Source: Entophlyctis helioformis (lineage: Eukaryota > Chytridiomycota > Chytridiomycetes > Chytridiales > Chytriomycetaceae). Taken from it: a stretch of 64,000 nucleotides of DNA. How positions within the stretch are numbered: position 1 is the stretch's first letter; every line of letters starts with the position of its first letter. The stretch covers positions 1-64,000 of the forward strand of contig JAHLKH010000076.1 of the NCBI GenBank assembly GCA_025526915.1. The letters run 5' to 3'. Shown here in pieces: positions 41,190 through 54,232 of this stretch. The notes beneath the pieces are model-generated. The model made no database searches and had not been told where the DNA came from. It saw only the letters and a list, made by a program, of their open reading frames with translations. Made by a program: the position numbers and the translations under genes.

Positions 41190-44100
41190 ATGGACAAGGT
41201 TGTGTCGGCCGCCATGGCCAACAAGGACAAAAGCAGCTCCAACAACAGCGCCACAGCCGACCAGATCCAGGCCGTGCCACTCGCCGACAGAGCCATCAAC
41301 GCCGCCGGCTCCGCAAGCGCCGCTCCGCCGGTCGCTGCAGGCGTCCAGGGCTCGTCGCAAGTTACGATTGGCGACGGCCAACCCAGCGCCAACAGCAACA
41401 GCAAAAGCAACGGCACCGGCAACGGCAACGGCACCGGCAACGGCAACGGCAACGGCACGTTTGTCCTGCGCGACGACCGCAACACCAACAACGCCATGTC
41501 GGGCCAAGGTGCGTTTGGTTCTGATGGGGCAGATCCTGCCTGCCCGCTCCCGCTACTGCTGCTGCTGCTGCTGCCGCCGTCTGCCGTCTGTCGTCTGCGA
41601 CGTCGGGCTTGCGGCGGCCGACAGAGCCGCCAGCGGCTCATCCGCCACGATTTCCGAGCGACCGAGCGAGCGCAGTGCAGCGCAGCACAGCCAGCGCAGC
41701 CGTGTGCTGCCATGGCGTGCCCTGCTGCCTGCACCCACGAGCACAGCGCACAGCTCACGGCAGACAACAGATTGGCGTGGTGCTGGCTTGCAGGCACCTG
41801 CCGATACGCTGCCGCCGTCTGCGCTCTCACTGCTGACACCGCCCACATCCAGTTGCCATTGTCGCCCAGAAGCCCCGCCAGGCAACCGCCCTGGCTCTCA
41901 AGGCGCTCACATACCAGAAGCGCCAGATCTTCAACAACGTCTGCTGCATTGGGCAAGTGCTCGCTGTGTCTGCCCGCCTGTCTGTTCCTGCCTATGCCCG
42001 CCTGCGTCTGCCTGCGTCTGCCTGCAAGCCACGCCGTGTTGTCTTGCAACCAGCGGCCCGTGCACCCGCTGGCATATGCCAATCTGTGTACTTTGCTGCG
42101 GCAGTGCAGCCCAGCACAGCCGCGGCAATCTCGCCGTCGCTTGCTTGGTCACCCCCTTGAGTGCGTCCTGCTAACACGCCCCTCGCCCTGCATAGACTCT
42201 GCCCTCTGCTGATGGTCTTTATCGCCGCCCTCCTTGGAAACGTCATCAACAACCTCATTGCCAGGTCCAACCCTGCCAAGGGTACGCCTGTCTGCCTGCC
42301 TGTCTGTCCGCCTACCTATCTGCCTGCCTGCCTGCCTGCTCACGCCTTGCATCGCTGCGCAGAGATCCTGTACTGCTCAAACGTCCCTGGCGTCGACAGC
42401 CTCAACATCCCCATCTGGAACAACAGCGATCCCCGCCTCGTCCTGTCCCCTGGCAAGGGCGTCTATGCCGCTGCCAACGATGACAATGTCGTCAATGTCA
42501 ACTACGCCAACGTCGCCTCCTTCTCGTACGACGGCCCTCCTGGCGCGGCTGCTGCCGGCTTCCAGCGTCCCTGTGTCTTTTGGTACGGCGAAGACTACCC
42601 CCTCTCGGCCCTCTACGAGCGCTCTCCCAACGCCACTGGCGTCTCCATTCGCGACGCGTAAGTGCCCGTCGTGTGTGTGTTCCCGTTGCACTTCATGTGT
42701 GCTCACACCAACGCCATCCAAAGCACCTACACGGCGTCGCCCCTCGGTGGCTGGCTCGGCATCTTCCTCAACCCGGCTGCCGCGAGCCTCCTCTCTCCCG
42801 CCAGCATCCAAAAGTTCACCGCGCTCCAGCAGCGCACGTCTGCTATTTATAGTGTTGCTCCTGGTGTCGACCTGGCTGCCGTCGGCACCAAGCCCATCCA
42901 GCCCCGTCTCTCGGTGTCGGACTTTGCTCTTCTTGCCAATTCGCCCGTCCAGCCGTCCGTCTTTATCAACCCCGCCGGATCCCCAACCGGTCTTCTCGGC
43001 ACCATTCCCAGCCGCTACTTGCCCGAGTTTGGCGACTTTGCTGCTCCCGAGCCCGGCAGTCCTCCAAGGGGCCAGGCAATTGAGGGTGTGCTCCGCGTTC
43101 CCTTTTACAACCTCACGACCGGTGGCAGCGACGCCATTGACGACGCCATTGGAGCGGCCATCAACAAGGTCATCCTCGAGATCGCCAAGGTTGACAAGTC
43201 GATTCTCCAGAATGGCAACGCCATCCGTGACGACCCCATTGGCATCACCAACTTCTTCAGCAAGATCAACCGCATCTTGAACGACCTGCCCCACATCGGT
43301 GTCTACTTCACCAAGATCGACCACGCCCTCAAGCAGTACAGCTGGAATCTGCACTACGGCACGGACATCCGTCTCTCTGGCGCGTCCAACTTCCCCAACC
43401 CTGGCACGCGTGCTCTGCTCCAGCAGACTCTTCTCGACAATGCAGTGCTCCGCAACTCTGACCCCGCCCGTTTTGGCTCGGCCCGCATCACGCAAGGTCT
43501 CCGCATTCTCCCTCAGGTTGCCTCCACCAAAGTCAGTCTCGAGTTTGGCGGTCTCATTGGCAGCATTCTGTACCCGTTCGGTGTCTCTTTCCTCCTCCCT
43601 GTAAGTCGCCATCCCATCTTGTTTGCATTTGTGGTGCACGCTTCAGCAACTGACACTCTGGACCCGACAGATCTTCTCCATCATCCTCGTGCAGGAGAAG
43701 GAAGCCCGTATCCTGTCATGATGAAGATGAACGGCATGAAGTCTTGGGCATACTACGTCAGCCACTACGTCACCTTCTTCATCCTCTACGTCATCTCGAC
43801 CACCATCTTCCTGATCACTGGCAACGTCACTCAGCTCACTCTGTTCACTCGCACGGAAGTCGGCGTCTACGTCCTGCTCTTCTTCATCTGGGGCAACGTT
43901 CAGATCGCGCTCGCCTTCTTCTTCGCGACCCTCTTCAACCGCAGCCGTCTTGCTCTTGGTATGTTGCACATTTTCGCTGGCATTGTGCATGAGTGCTTGC
44001 AAAGCCGTTCTAACCGCCATCTTGCTCTACTGGTCGTTCCAGTCGTTGTTTTCCTGATCGTTCTCTGCTCCGTCATCATCTCGCTTGCCATTGACCAGAT

Positions 44101-45596
44101 TTTCATCCAGAGCTCCGTTCCCGAAGCCTTCTTCATCTGGCCGCCGTTTGCCTTTTACCGCGCTCTGTCGACTCTGAACTCGGCATCGTTCCTTCCGACT
44201 CGTCGTGTATGTTTGGCTGCCATTGTTCCTTTGCCGTGTCTGCTGTGTCATCCAATGCTCCAACTGACCAACGCCTATCCTGTCATTGCAGCCGTACAAG
44301 ATGGACATGCTCAAGCCTGGTGACCCCATCTACTCTGCCATCATCTTCATGGTCGTCGAGATCTTTGTGTTCCTCGGTCTTGCCGGCTACCTCAACGCCG
44401 TCTTCCCGTCCGAGTTTGGTGTCCAGAAGCCGTGGCACTTCCCGATCACCGACCCCATCAACGCCTACAAGCGTGCTCAGCGCAAGAAGGCCAACGGCGG
44501 TGTCGACCCCAAGTCTGAGGCTGAGCTTGCCCTCTCGGTCAACGTCGACGAGGCCGAGACCAAGTTTGAGGACGATGATGTCAAGGCCGAACGTGCTCGC
44601 GTCGACAACTCTCAGTACGACCCTGCCTCTCCGCTTGTCATGAAGCACATGCGCAAGGTGTACGGCGGCCGCGGTGGTGCTGGTCCCAAGCTCGCTGTCA
44701 AGGACGTCACGTTTGCTGTCGAAGAGGGCATTGTGTTTGGTCTCCTCGGTCCCAACGGTGCCGGCAAGACCACGCTCATCAGCATTCTCACTGGTCTCTA
44801 CGAGGCATCGACTGGCTTTGCCACCATTGGTGGATACGACATTCAGTCTCAAACGTCCGAGGTGTACAAGCGCGTCGGCATCTGCCCGCAGTTTGACATT
44901 CTCTGGGAGGAGCTCACCGTCGGCGAGCACCTGTACTTCTATGCGCGTCTCAAGGGCATCCCTGCCAAGCAGGAGAAGATCGCTGTCGCCCAGGCCCTCA
45001 CCAACGTCTCACTGACTGCCTTTGAGAACCGTCTTACCAAGGGTCTCTCTGGCGGTGAGAAGCGTCGCCTCAGTATCGCCATCGCACTTCTTGGCAGCCC
45101 GTCTGTCGTCTTCCTGGACGAGCCCACGACCGGTCTCGATCCCGAGGTCCGCCGTCTTGTCTGGAACATTGTCAACGAAGCACGCATTGGCAAGACCATT
45201 GTGCTCACCACACACTCGATGGAGGAGGCCGAGGCTCTCTGCCAGCGCATCGGCATCATGGCCAAGGGCACGCTCCGCTGCATTGCCAACCCCATCCGTC
45301 TCAAGCAGACCTACGGCTCTGGATTCCGCCTGTACTTCAACTCGCTCATTGAGGACACTCCCCGCGCGTCGGCGTTCCTCGAGTCGATCCTCCCTGTTGG
45401 ATGGACCAAGATCGACGCTTTCGCCACCAACACGTCGTACGAGTTCCCGCCAGTTGATGGAGTGCTCTCGTACCTGTTTGAGAAGATCGAGGCCGAAAAG
45501 GCCAACTACGGCATCCTCGACTGGGGCATTGGCCAGACCACTCTCGAGGAGGTCTTTATCCGCCTGATCAGCGACGATGATGCTGGCGCCGATTGA
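41190..45596 (+). CDS. ABCA-type half transporter, copy 1 (one apparent frame break)
   Basis: A lipid-type ABC transporter with one membrane domain followed by one nucleotide-binding domain. join(41190..41508,41853..41952,42196..42281,42363..42657,42724..43600,43671..43958,44043..44206,44292..45596), about 1144 aa. The N-terminus is Ser/Asn/Gly-rich with an NGTGNGNG repeat, followed by ALALKALTYQKRQIFNNVC, the first helix, a large loop and a helix cluster after the conserved IFSIILVQEKEARIL. NBD: Walker A LGPNGAGKTTLISILTGL, signature LSGGEKRR, Walker B VVFLDEPTTGLDP, then TTHSMEEAEALCQRIG. Near 43713 the frame breaks by one missing base: the copies at 45741 and 50134 read through the same ARILVMM/ARILMMM segment. 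The second intron has a GC donor (GCAAGT at 41953). First of three tandem paralogs. Confidence 0.88.
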
Positions 45597-45740
45597 TTTC
45601 TTCATCCGCGCCGCCCTCAACGTCATTCCCTCCCACTCTGTTTTGCCTGCATCCTCCGACATCGAATTGAAGCCGCTTTTCCATCATTTTCTGCGGCGTT
45701 GCCTTGACTCAATCTACTCGTCACTCGGATATTCTTCAAA

Positions 45741-48700
45741 ATGGGCGGTGACGAGACCGCATGTGAGGAGCGCTGTTTGGATGTCAACGCTCTCGCTTGT
45801 CCTGTGCAGATCCACGTACCGAGTGTGGCACTGATGCATCCGTGTGTCTCCTTGACGTCGCGCTGCGTTCTGCTCTCTGTGTGCGCTGCTGCGTGTCACA
45901 CACTGGCCCCAATCCCTGGCGGACTGACGCGGTCTTGTTCGTCCGGCTGCCACGCGTGTTCTATCCCGATATTCTCGTCGGATCATCTCGCAACGGGTGG
46001 ATCTCAGCGAGACTCCGACCACGCCGGCTGGCTGCGCTTGCCATCAAATCCTACGTGTACCAGAAGCGCCAATGGTTTACCAACCTGTGCTGCATCGCGT
46101 ATGTCTTTTGTAGCCCTGCCATGCGCCGTCTTGGCCTTGTCTGCTTCTGCTCGTATGTTCCGTGCCTCTGATTGACCCCAACTCTTGCATTGCAGGTGCT
46201 GCCCGCTCATGATGGTCGTGATCTCGTCGCTCATTGGCGGCCTCCTGACGGCCCTCATCACCCGCTCTCTGTCCTCAAACGGCAAGTCGCATTACGCGTT
46301 TCTTTGAAATGACGTCACCTCGCCATTCCATGCCCTGCCAACTCACACTCGATAATCAAACGCCCGCCTCTGTCACGACGCCAACCCGGCCGACCCTGTT
46401 GCGATACGGCACCACCAGAGTTTATCTACTGCTCAAACAGAAACGCCATGACTCCGCTCAACGTGCCCAACTGGAACACATCCGACCTCACGGTGCTCCC
46501 GCAATCGCCTGGCGATGACTTCAAGTCCATCGGCGCTGCTCAGAGTGTCGTGTACCACTCCAACTATGCCGTGATTTCGTACACGGGCGGCAGCACTCGT
46601 GCAACGTTTGTGTCTAGCTCAGGCAAAATGCCATGTATGCGAGTCTTGGCAGCTGTCGGTGCATGGCTGCATTCGCTGACCTTGTCTCGGGTTTCGGCGG
46701 GTATGTGCAGGTGTGTACTGGTATGGAGACCAGTACCCAACAGGTGGCAGTCTATACGAGCAGGCACCGAGCGTCTCTGGAAAGCTCCTGCGTGACAGGT
46801 AACAATGGCATGCATTGACTCTTGCCTTTGTTGTAACGATCCGCTTTGTTTCCCGGACATTATGCCATGCCATGCCATGCCATGTCATTTTATGCCTGAC
46901 ACTGCTTTCTGCTGCCAGCTCGTACATTCACCAGCCATCCATTGGATGGATCAATGCCATCACGGCCGGATTGACCAACGGACTTATCGACACGACGACA
47001 TACACGCTCTTCAACTCGCAGCAGCAGCGCCAGTGGACCATCTACGGAAACTCGCCCGATGTCAGCTCCTCCTCTCTAGGCACACTGGCCAGGCAGTCCA
47101 ACATCTCGTTCCAGCAGTTTAGCGCAATCCCAGCCAACACGCCCTCGTTTGTGCCAACTACCATGTCTCCAGCCGCAGGTATTCTGGGAACACTCCCAAC
47201 GCGCTACTGGCTCGATCTCGGTAGCTATGGCGGCTCGCGTGGTGCTCAGGAAATTCCGTGGTTCCAGTACCAAACCGGCGACGACAACGCAATGGACGAC
47301 TACTTTGGCACTGCCCTTCAGACCGTCATTGACCAGATTGCCCGTCTCGACAAGAGCGCTCTGCAACGGTCGAGCCAGGCAACCGTGGCGGCTAAACAAA
47401 ACCTGTATCTGCAGATCGACGCCATCCTCAACCAGCTTCCCTATGGAGGTACGCTAAATCTTGAAGATGGCAGCTTCCATCCTTCCTGCCAGCACTAGAC
47501 TAACAATAGTGCGCACCATCAGCCATCTACTTTACCAAGGTGGACAATGCCGCAAGAAAGTACGCGTTCAACATGCACGTTGGAACGGATACGCGCGTTG
47601 CTCGTGCGTCGCGGTTCCCGGCCATGGGTGCACGCCAGCTCGCCCACCTCACCCAACTCACCAATGGTATCTTGCGCAACACCAACACGGCCACGCTCGG
47701 CAACGCTCGGATCACACAGGGCTTGCGCATGTTCCCTCAGCTTGGCTCAACGGCTTTCAAGTTCTCCTTCTCCGGAGTCATTGGCGGCATCCTGTACCCA
47801 TTCGGCGTCTCGTTCCTGCTTCCTGTATGTGCGACCGTGCGATCCGCAAGTGAACGGCTTGATTTGCTGACTGCAGTGTGCTGCCCAAACCACGCGCAAC
47901 AGATCTTCACAATCATCCTTGTGCAGGAAAAGGAGGCTCGTATCCTTGTCATGATGCGCATGAACGGCATGACGAGTATCACATACTACATCAGCCACTA
48001 CCGTAAGCAGCCAGCCGTGCCGTTGTATGCCGCAGTCGGTCTCACACATACATTGCACCAGTCACGTTCTTCTTCCTGTTTACCCTCTCGACGTTTGTGT
48101 TCCTTCTCTTTGGCCGTTTGACGCGGCTGACCTTTTTCACCGTGACCGAGTCGGCTGTGTACCTGCTCCTCTTCTTCCTCTGGGGTAAGCTGCTCCACTC
48201 ACTGCGGGAATGCGTGGTGCACAATGTAGACGAGGCTCACTGAGGCGATCCACTTTCTATCCAGGCAACGTGCAGATTGCGCTGTCGTTCTTCTTCTCGT
48301 CCCTCTTCAACCGCAGCCAATTCACTCTTGGTGAGCAGACGCACACATGCCACGTTCCCTCCACTGGCGAGGACTCCCAGCTGACACGCATGGACAGTCA
48401 TTGTGTTCTTGCTCGTGCTCTGTAGTGTCATTATCTCGCTCGCCGTGGAGTCGCTGTATTCGGCGGATTCGCCACCTGCTGGATACTACGTGTGGCCACC
48501 GTTTGCCTTTTATCGTGCTCTTGGTACCATCAACCGCGCATCCTACTCAGCAGGCCTGCAGGTTCGTGCGACTCTCTCATCCACTCCACTTTCGTAAGCA
48601 CACCGGCTGGCACGACTGACTTGGCTGTTTGTGCACGGTATGCAGCCGTACAAGATGTCGATGCTTGTGCCTGGTGATGAAGTGCGTACAGTCATGGACG

Positions 48701-49953
48701 CTCTAGCCATTGAGATCTTTGTGTTCCTCGGTCTTGCCGGCTACCTCAACGCCGTCTTCCCGTCCGAGTTTGGTGTTCGCAAGCCGTGGCACTTCCCGAT
48801 CACCGAGCCTATCGCCGCCATCCAAAAGTACAGACGCAAGAAGGCCAACGGTGGTGTTGATCCGCTCTCCGAGACCGTCCTCGCTGTTGCCGTTGATGTC
48901 AACGAAGCCGAGACCCAGTTTGAGGACGCTGATGTCAAGGCCGAGCGTGCACGCGTTGATGACCAAAAGTACGACCCTGCCTCTCCGCTTGTGATGAAGC
49001 ACATGCGCAAGGTGTACGCTGGCCGTGGTGGTGCTGGACCCAAGCTCGCTGTCAAGGACGTCACGTTTGCTGTCGAAGAGGGCATCGTGTTTGGTCTCCT
49101 TGGTCCCAACGGTGCCGGCAAGACCACGCTCATCAGCATCCTCACTGGTCTCTACGAGGCATCGACCGGAGTGGCGACTCTCGCAGGCTTTGACATCAAG
49201 ACGCAGACGTCCGAGGTGTACAAGCGCATCGGCATCTGCCCGCAGTTTGACATTCTCTGGGACGATCTAACGATCGAGGAGCACCTGTACTTTTATGCGC
49301 GTCTGAAAGGTGTGCCGAGGGATGAGCTGGAAGACTCTGTCCTCAAGGCGATGCAGAACGTGTCGCTGGACAAGTTTGCAACGCGCATCACAAAGGGTCT
49401 CTCTGGCGGCGAGAAGCGTCGTGTGAGCATTGCGATTGCACTCGTCGGCGATCCCAAGGTGGTGTTTTTCGACGAGCCCACGACCGGTCTCGATCCCGAG
49501 GTCCGCCGTCTTGTCTGGAACATTGTCAACGAGGCACGCATTGGCAAGACCATTGTGCTCACCACGCACTCGATGGAGGAGGCCGAGGCTCTCTGCCAGC
49601 GCATCGGCATCATGGCCAAGGGCACGCTCCGCTGCATTGCCAACCCCATCCGTCTCAAGCAAGTGTACGGCTCTGGATTCCGCCTGTACTTCAACTCGCT
49701 CATTGAGGACACTCCCCGCGCGTCGGCGTTCCTCGAGTCGATCCTCCCTGTTGGATGGACCAAGATCGACGCTTTCGCCACCAACACGTCGTACGAGTTC
49801 CCGCCTGTCGAAGGAGTGCTCTCGTACCTGTTTGAGAAGATCGAGGCCGAAAAGGCCAACTACGGCATCCTCGACTGGGGCATTGGCCAGACCACCCTCG
49901 AGGAGGTCTTTATCCGCCTGATCAGCGAGTCGGACGCATCTGCCGAGTACTGA
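45741..49953 (+). CDS. ABCA-type half transporter, copy 2
   Basis: Twelve exons: join(45741..45762,46008..46098,46196..46281,46419..46634,46711..46798,46919..47448,47523..47824,47903..48002,48062..48184,48265..48330,48398..48561,48646..49953), 1031 aa, every phase consistent and intact. The first coding exon is only 22 nt (MGGDETA). The membrane domain has the first helix after LAIKSYVYQKRQW, then the extracellular loop and five or so helices. NBD: Walker A near residue 749 (GPNGAGKTT), LSGGEKRR near 847 and VVFFDEPTTGLDP near 868; the Phe before the Walker B Asp differs from Leu in the sister copies. One intron has a GC donor (GCAAGT at 46282). Exon sizes 86, 88, 530, 302, 100 and 164 recur in copy 3. 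Likely role: lipid or sterol export or flipping (family knowledge). Confidence 0.92.
46861..46885. repeat. CCATG pentanucleotide repeat in an ABCA copy 2 intron
   Basis: About four ATGCC units. The same pentamer repeat recurs in a Fanzor intron near 60855. Confidence 0.7.
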
Positions 49954-50133
49954 TGGCGCGACCAGCGTCGTGTGTGAATCGAGTGTGAATCGAGTGTGAA
50001 TCCTGCTGTGTTTTCTGTACAATGAACAGTGGAACCCCTGCCGCGTCGATCCAACTCCCCCAAATCTGGTCCACGTGCTGTGGCGGATGAGCACCGCAAA
50101 AATTTTCATCGACAAGTTTCCTCGGCAGACGCA

Positions 50134-53100
50134 ATGGCGGAACCAACGCCTCGAGCGACGCAGGTGTCGATGGACGAGGGCGATCGCCCAAACTTTAGCA
50201 CGACGAGCAGGGCGCCAATGGTCCACGCCGCCAAAGAGCGCAGCAGGCCGCGGCGCTTTGAGGCGCTTGCCCTCAAGACCGTTGCGTACCAGAAGCGCCA
50301 ATGGGTCACAAACATTGTCTGTGTCGGGTGAGTTTTTCGCTGGCGGCGTTGAAGGCGCTGCTCGCATCGACGCCAGCGGGCGGAACATCAGTTGCAGCCG
50401 ACGCATGCCTGCAGGGGCTTGCGGGGGGCTTGCAGGGACTGGCTCCGATGCCTGCCATGGATGCCTGCCATGGATGCCTGCGATGGCTGACCTGCTTGCG
50501 GCCGCACGCCCCCCAGCCTCTGCCCGCTGTTCATGGTCCTGGCGTCGTCCATCCTCGGCGCCGTCATCACCGGCCTGCTGGTCAAGTCCAACACCAACAC
50601 CGGTCGGTCCAACGCCGCCTTGCCAGTGCGCCGAGAGCGGCAGATCTGACGGCGCCACTGCCCTGCCCTGCCCTGCCGACAGAATTCATCTCGTGCTCCA
50701 ATAGAAACGCCATGACGCCCATCGGCGTGCCCAACTGGGACGAGACCGATCTGCGCAACCTGCCGCAGTCGCCTGGCAGCGACTTTGCCGCCATTGGCGC
50801 GACGCAGGACACCGTCTTCCACTCCAACTGGGCCATCATCCGCCCCTCTGGCGCTGCGATCAACGCCGTCTCGGGCAAGCAGCCCTGTGCGTTCCCACCA
50901 CCATCACGCTGTCGCTGATGTCTGACCGTGTCTAACCCCGCTCACCCCATGTCACCGACGGCGTGCCCAGGCTCGTACTGGTATGGCGACGAGTATCCCA
51001 CCGGCGGCAGTGTGTACGAGCCCACACCAAACGTCACGGGAAAGCTCCTGCGTGACAGGTAGGCGTTTCCCCGCGTCTTGTCTGTGCGCCATCGCAGGAT
51101 GCCCGCGACGACCCTGCAACTTGCTCACACTGCCCGTAAACCTTCCCCAGCTCCAACATCCACAAGCCCACGATTGGATGGATCAATGCCATCACCACCG
51201 GCCTGGCATCAAAGCTGATCGACACCACCACGTACACGCTCTTCAACTCGCAGCAGCAGCGCCAGTGGACCATATACGGAAACTCGCCCAATGTCAGCTC
51301 AGCGTCGCTTGGTGCACTGACCAAGCAGTCCAACATCTCGTTCCAGCAGTTTGCTCTCCTGCCGCCAACTTCGCCTGCTTTTGTTTCCACCAACACGACG
51401 CCTGCGGCTGGCATCCTCGGCACTCTGCCAACGCGCTACTGGCTCGATCTCGGCAGCTATGGCGGCTCGCGTGGCGTTCAGCCTGTTCCGTGGTTCGAGT
51501 TCCAGGACGGCGACAGCAGCTCCATGGACGACTACTACAGAAAGGCTCTGCAGACCGTCATTGACCAGATTGCCCGTCTCGACAAGAGCGTCCTGCTGCC
51601 CACCAGAAACTCGACTGTCCAGGAGATTCAGAACCTGTACCTGCAGATTGATGTCATCCTCAACCAGCTTCCCTATGGAGGTAACATCATTTCTTGCTTG
51701 CAAGCATATGTATGCGAATCCATGCAGCTCCAAGGCAATACCTGACACGTCTGCACACAACATCAGCCATCTACTTTACCAAGGTCGATCACGCTGCCAA
51801 ACAGTACGGCTTCAACATGCACGTCGGCCGCGACTCGCGCGTTGCTCGTGCGTCGCGCTTCCCTGCCATGGGTGCACGCCAGCTCGCCCACCTCACTCAG
51901 CTGTCCAACGGCATTCTGCGCAACTCGAACACGGCCACGCTCGGCAATGCCAGAATCACGCAGGGTTTCCGCGTCTTCCCCCAGCTTGGGTCCACCGCCT
52001 TGACGTTCCAGTTCTCCGGTGTCATTGGCGGCATTCTTTTTCCTTTCGGTGTCTCTTTCCTTCTTCCTGTATGTCGTCTTGCACAACCGTGTCCTGCCTG
52101 ATCGGCTCGGAACTGACACTTTGGACCCGACAGATCTTCTCCATCATTCTTGTGCAGGAGAAGGAGGCACGCATTCTCATGATGATGAAGATGAACGGCA
52201 TGAAGACCTGGGCGTACTACCTCACCCACTACCGTAAGCGTCAACGCATATCAGGATGCCCATGCTTGACTTGTGATCGGCAGCCATTGTCTCACACTTG
52301 CCATCATCTCAGTTACCTTTTTTGTTCTGTTTGGCGTGTCGGCCATGGTCTTTTTCGTGTCCGGATACTTTGCCAAGCTGTCCTTCTTCACCCTGACAGA
52401 CCCGGCCGTGTACCTTGTGCTCTTTTTTGTGTGGGGCAACGTCCAGATTGCTCTCGCCTTCTTCTTTGCCTCTGTCTTCAAGCGCAGCCAAGGAACGCTG
52501 GGTGAGCTTCGCGCTCTCGCCTGACGAGGAGATGCACATGATTAGAAACCTAACGCCGTGATATGCCTTCAAGTTGTGGTGTTCTTGCTCGTGCTCTGCA
52601 GTGTGCTCGTCTCGCTTGCCATTGATCTGCTCTACCCGCGCGAAATCCCGCCTGCAGGCTACCAACTCTGGCCGCTGTTTGCCTTTTACCGTGCTCTGAG
52701 CCGTATCAATCGCGCCACATTTGTCAGCCGCAGCATTGTACGTCTGTGTCGTGTTTGCTGTGCCATCCAAGGCTCCAACTGACCAACGTCCATCCATCCT
52801 GTCCTTGCAGCCGTACAAGCTGTCGATGCTTGTGCCTGGCGACGAGGTTTACACCGCTATCGTCTACCTCTCGGTGGAGATCTTTGGGTTCCTCGGTCTT
52901 GCCGGCTACCTCAACGCCGTCTTCCCGTCCGAGTTTGGCGTGCAGAAGCCGTGGCACTTCCCGATCACCGAGCCTATCGCCGCCATCCAAAAGTACAGAC
53001 GCAAGAAGGCCAACGGCGGTGTTGATCCGCTCTCCGAGACCGTCCTCGCTGTTGCCGTTGATGTCAACGAAGCCGAGACCCAGTTTGAGGACGCTGATGT

Positions 53101-54121
53101 CAAGGCCGAGCGTGCACGCGTTGATGACCAAAAGTACGACCCTGCCTCTCCGCTTGTGATGAAGCACATGCGCAAGGTGTACGCTGGCCGTGGTGGTGCT
53201 GGACCCAAGCTCGCTGTCAAGGACGTCACGTTTGCTGTCGAAGAGGGCATCGTGTTTGGTCTCCTTGGTCCCAACGGTGCCGGCAAGACCACGCTCATCA
53301 GCATCCTCACTGGTCTCTACGAGGCATCGACCGGAGTTGCGACTCTCGCAGGCTTTGACATCAAGACGCAGACGTCCGAGGTGTACAAGCGCATCGGCAT
53401 CTGCCCGCAGTTTGACATTCTCTGGGACGATCTAACGATCGAGGAGCACCTGTACTTTTATGCGCGTCTGAAAGGTGTGCCGAGGGATGAGCTGGAAGAC
53501 TCTGTTCTCAAGGCGATGCAGAACGTGTCGCTGGACAAGTTTGCAACGCGCATCACAAAGGGTCTCTCTGGCGGCGAGAAGCGTCGCCTCAGTATCGCCA
53601 TCGCGCTCGTCGGTGATCCTATCGTTGTCTTCCTTGACGAGCCCACGACCGGTCTCGACCCAGACGTTCGTCGTATGATCTGGAACATTGTCAACGAGGC
53701 ACGCATTGGCAAGACCATTGTGCTCACCACGCACTCGATGGAGGAGGCCGAGGCTCTCTGCCAGCGCATCGGCATCATGGCCAAGGGCACGCTCCGCTGC
53801 ATTGCCAACCCCATCCGTCTCAAGCAAGTGTACGGCTCTGGATTCCGCCTGTACTTCAACTCGCTCATTGAGGACACTCCCCGTGCGTCGGCGTTCCTCG
53901 AGTCGATCCTCCCTGTTGGATGGACCAAGGTTGATGCTTTCGCCACCAACACGTCGTACGAGTTCCCGCCTGTCGACGGAGTGCTCTCGTACCTGTTTGA
54001 GAAGATCGAGGCCGAAAAGGCCAACTACGGCATCCTCGACTGGGGCATTGGCCAGACCACCCTCGAGGAGGTCTTTATCCGCCTGATCAGCGAAGACGAT
54101 GCTGGTGCCGATGCCAACTGA
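50134..54121 (+). CDS. ABCA-type half transporter, copy 3
   Basis: Ten exons: join(50134..50327,50517..50602,50683..50886,50971..51058,51151..51680,51767..52068,52134..52233,52313..52501,52574..52737,52811..54121), 1055 aa, intact and in phase. Relative to copy 2 it lacks one intron inside the helix cluster: the 189-nt exon equals the 123+66 nt pair of copy 2. The N-terminus is basic (RPRRFEALALKTVAYQKRQW). The membrane domain diverges from the other copies, while the NBD is nearly base-identical to copy 2 over long stretches: Walker A GPNGAGKTT, LSGGEKRR, VVFLDEPTTGLDP. No frame break is seen. Transport substrate unknown; lipids are likely by family. Confidence 0.92.
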
Positions 54122-54232
54122 TCCGACCCATGTATGTCTTTTTATCTTGTCTGCAGCATGCCGCTCTGCCACGTTTAGACACTTTGCTTCCATTGAATAC
54201 TCCTATGACGTGTATATGAGGTGTTTTTAGAA

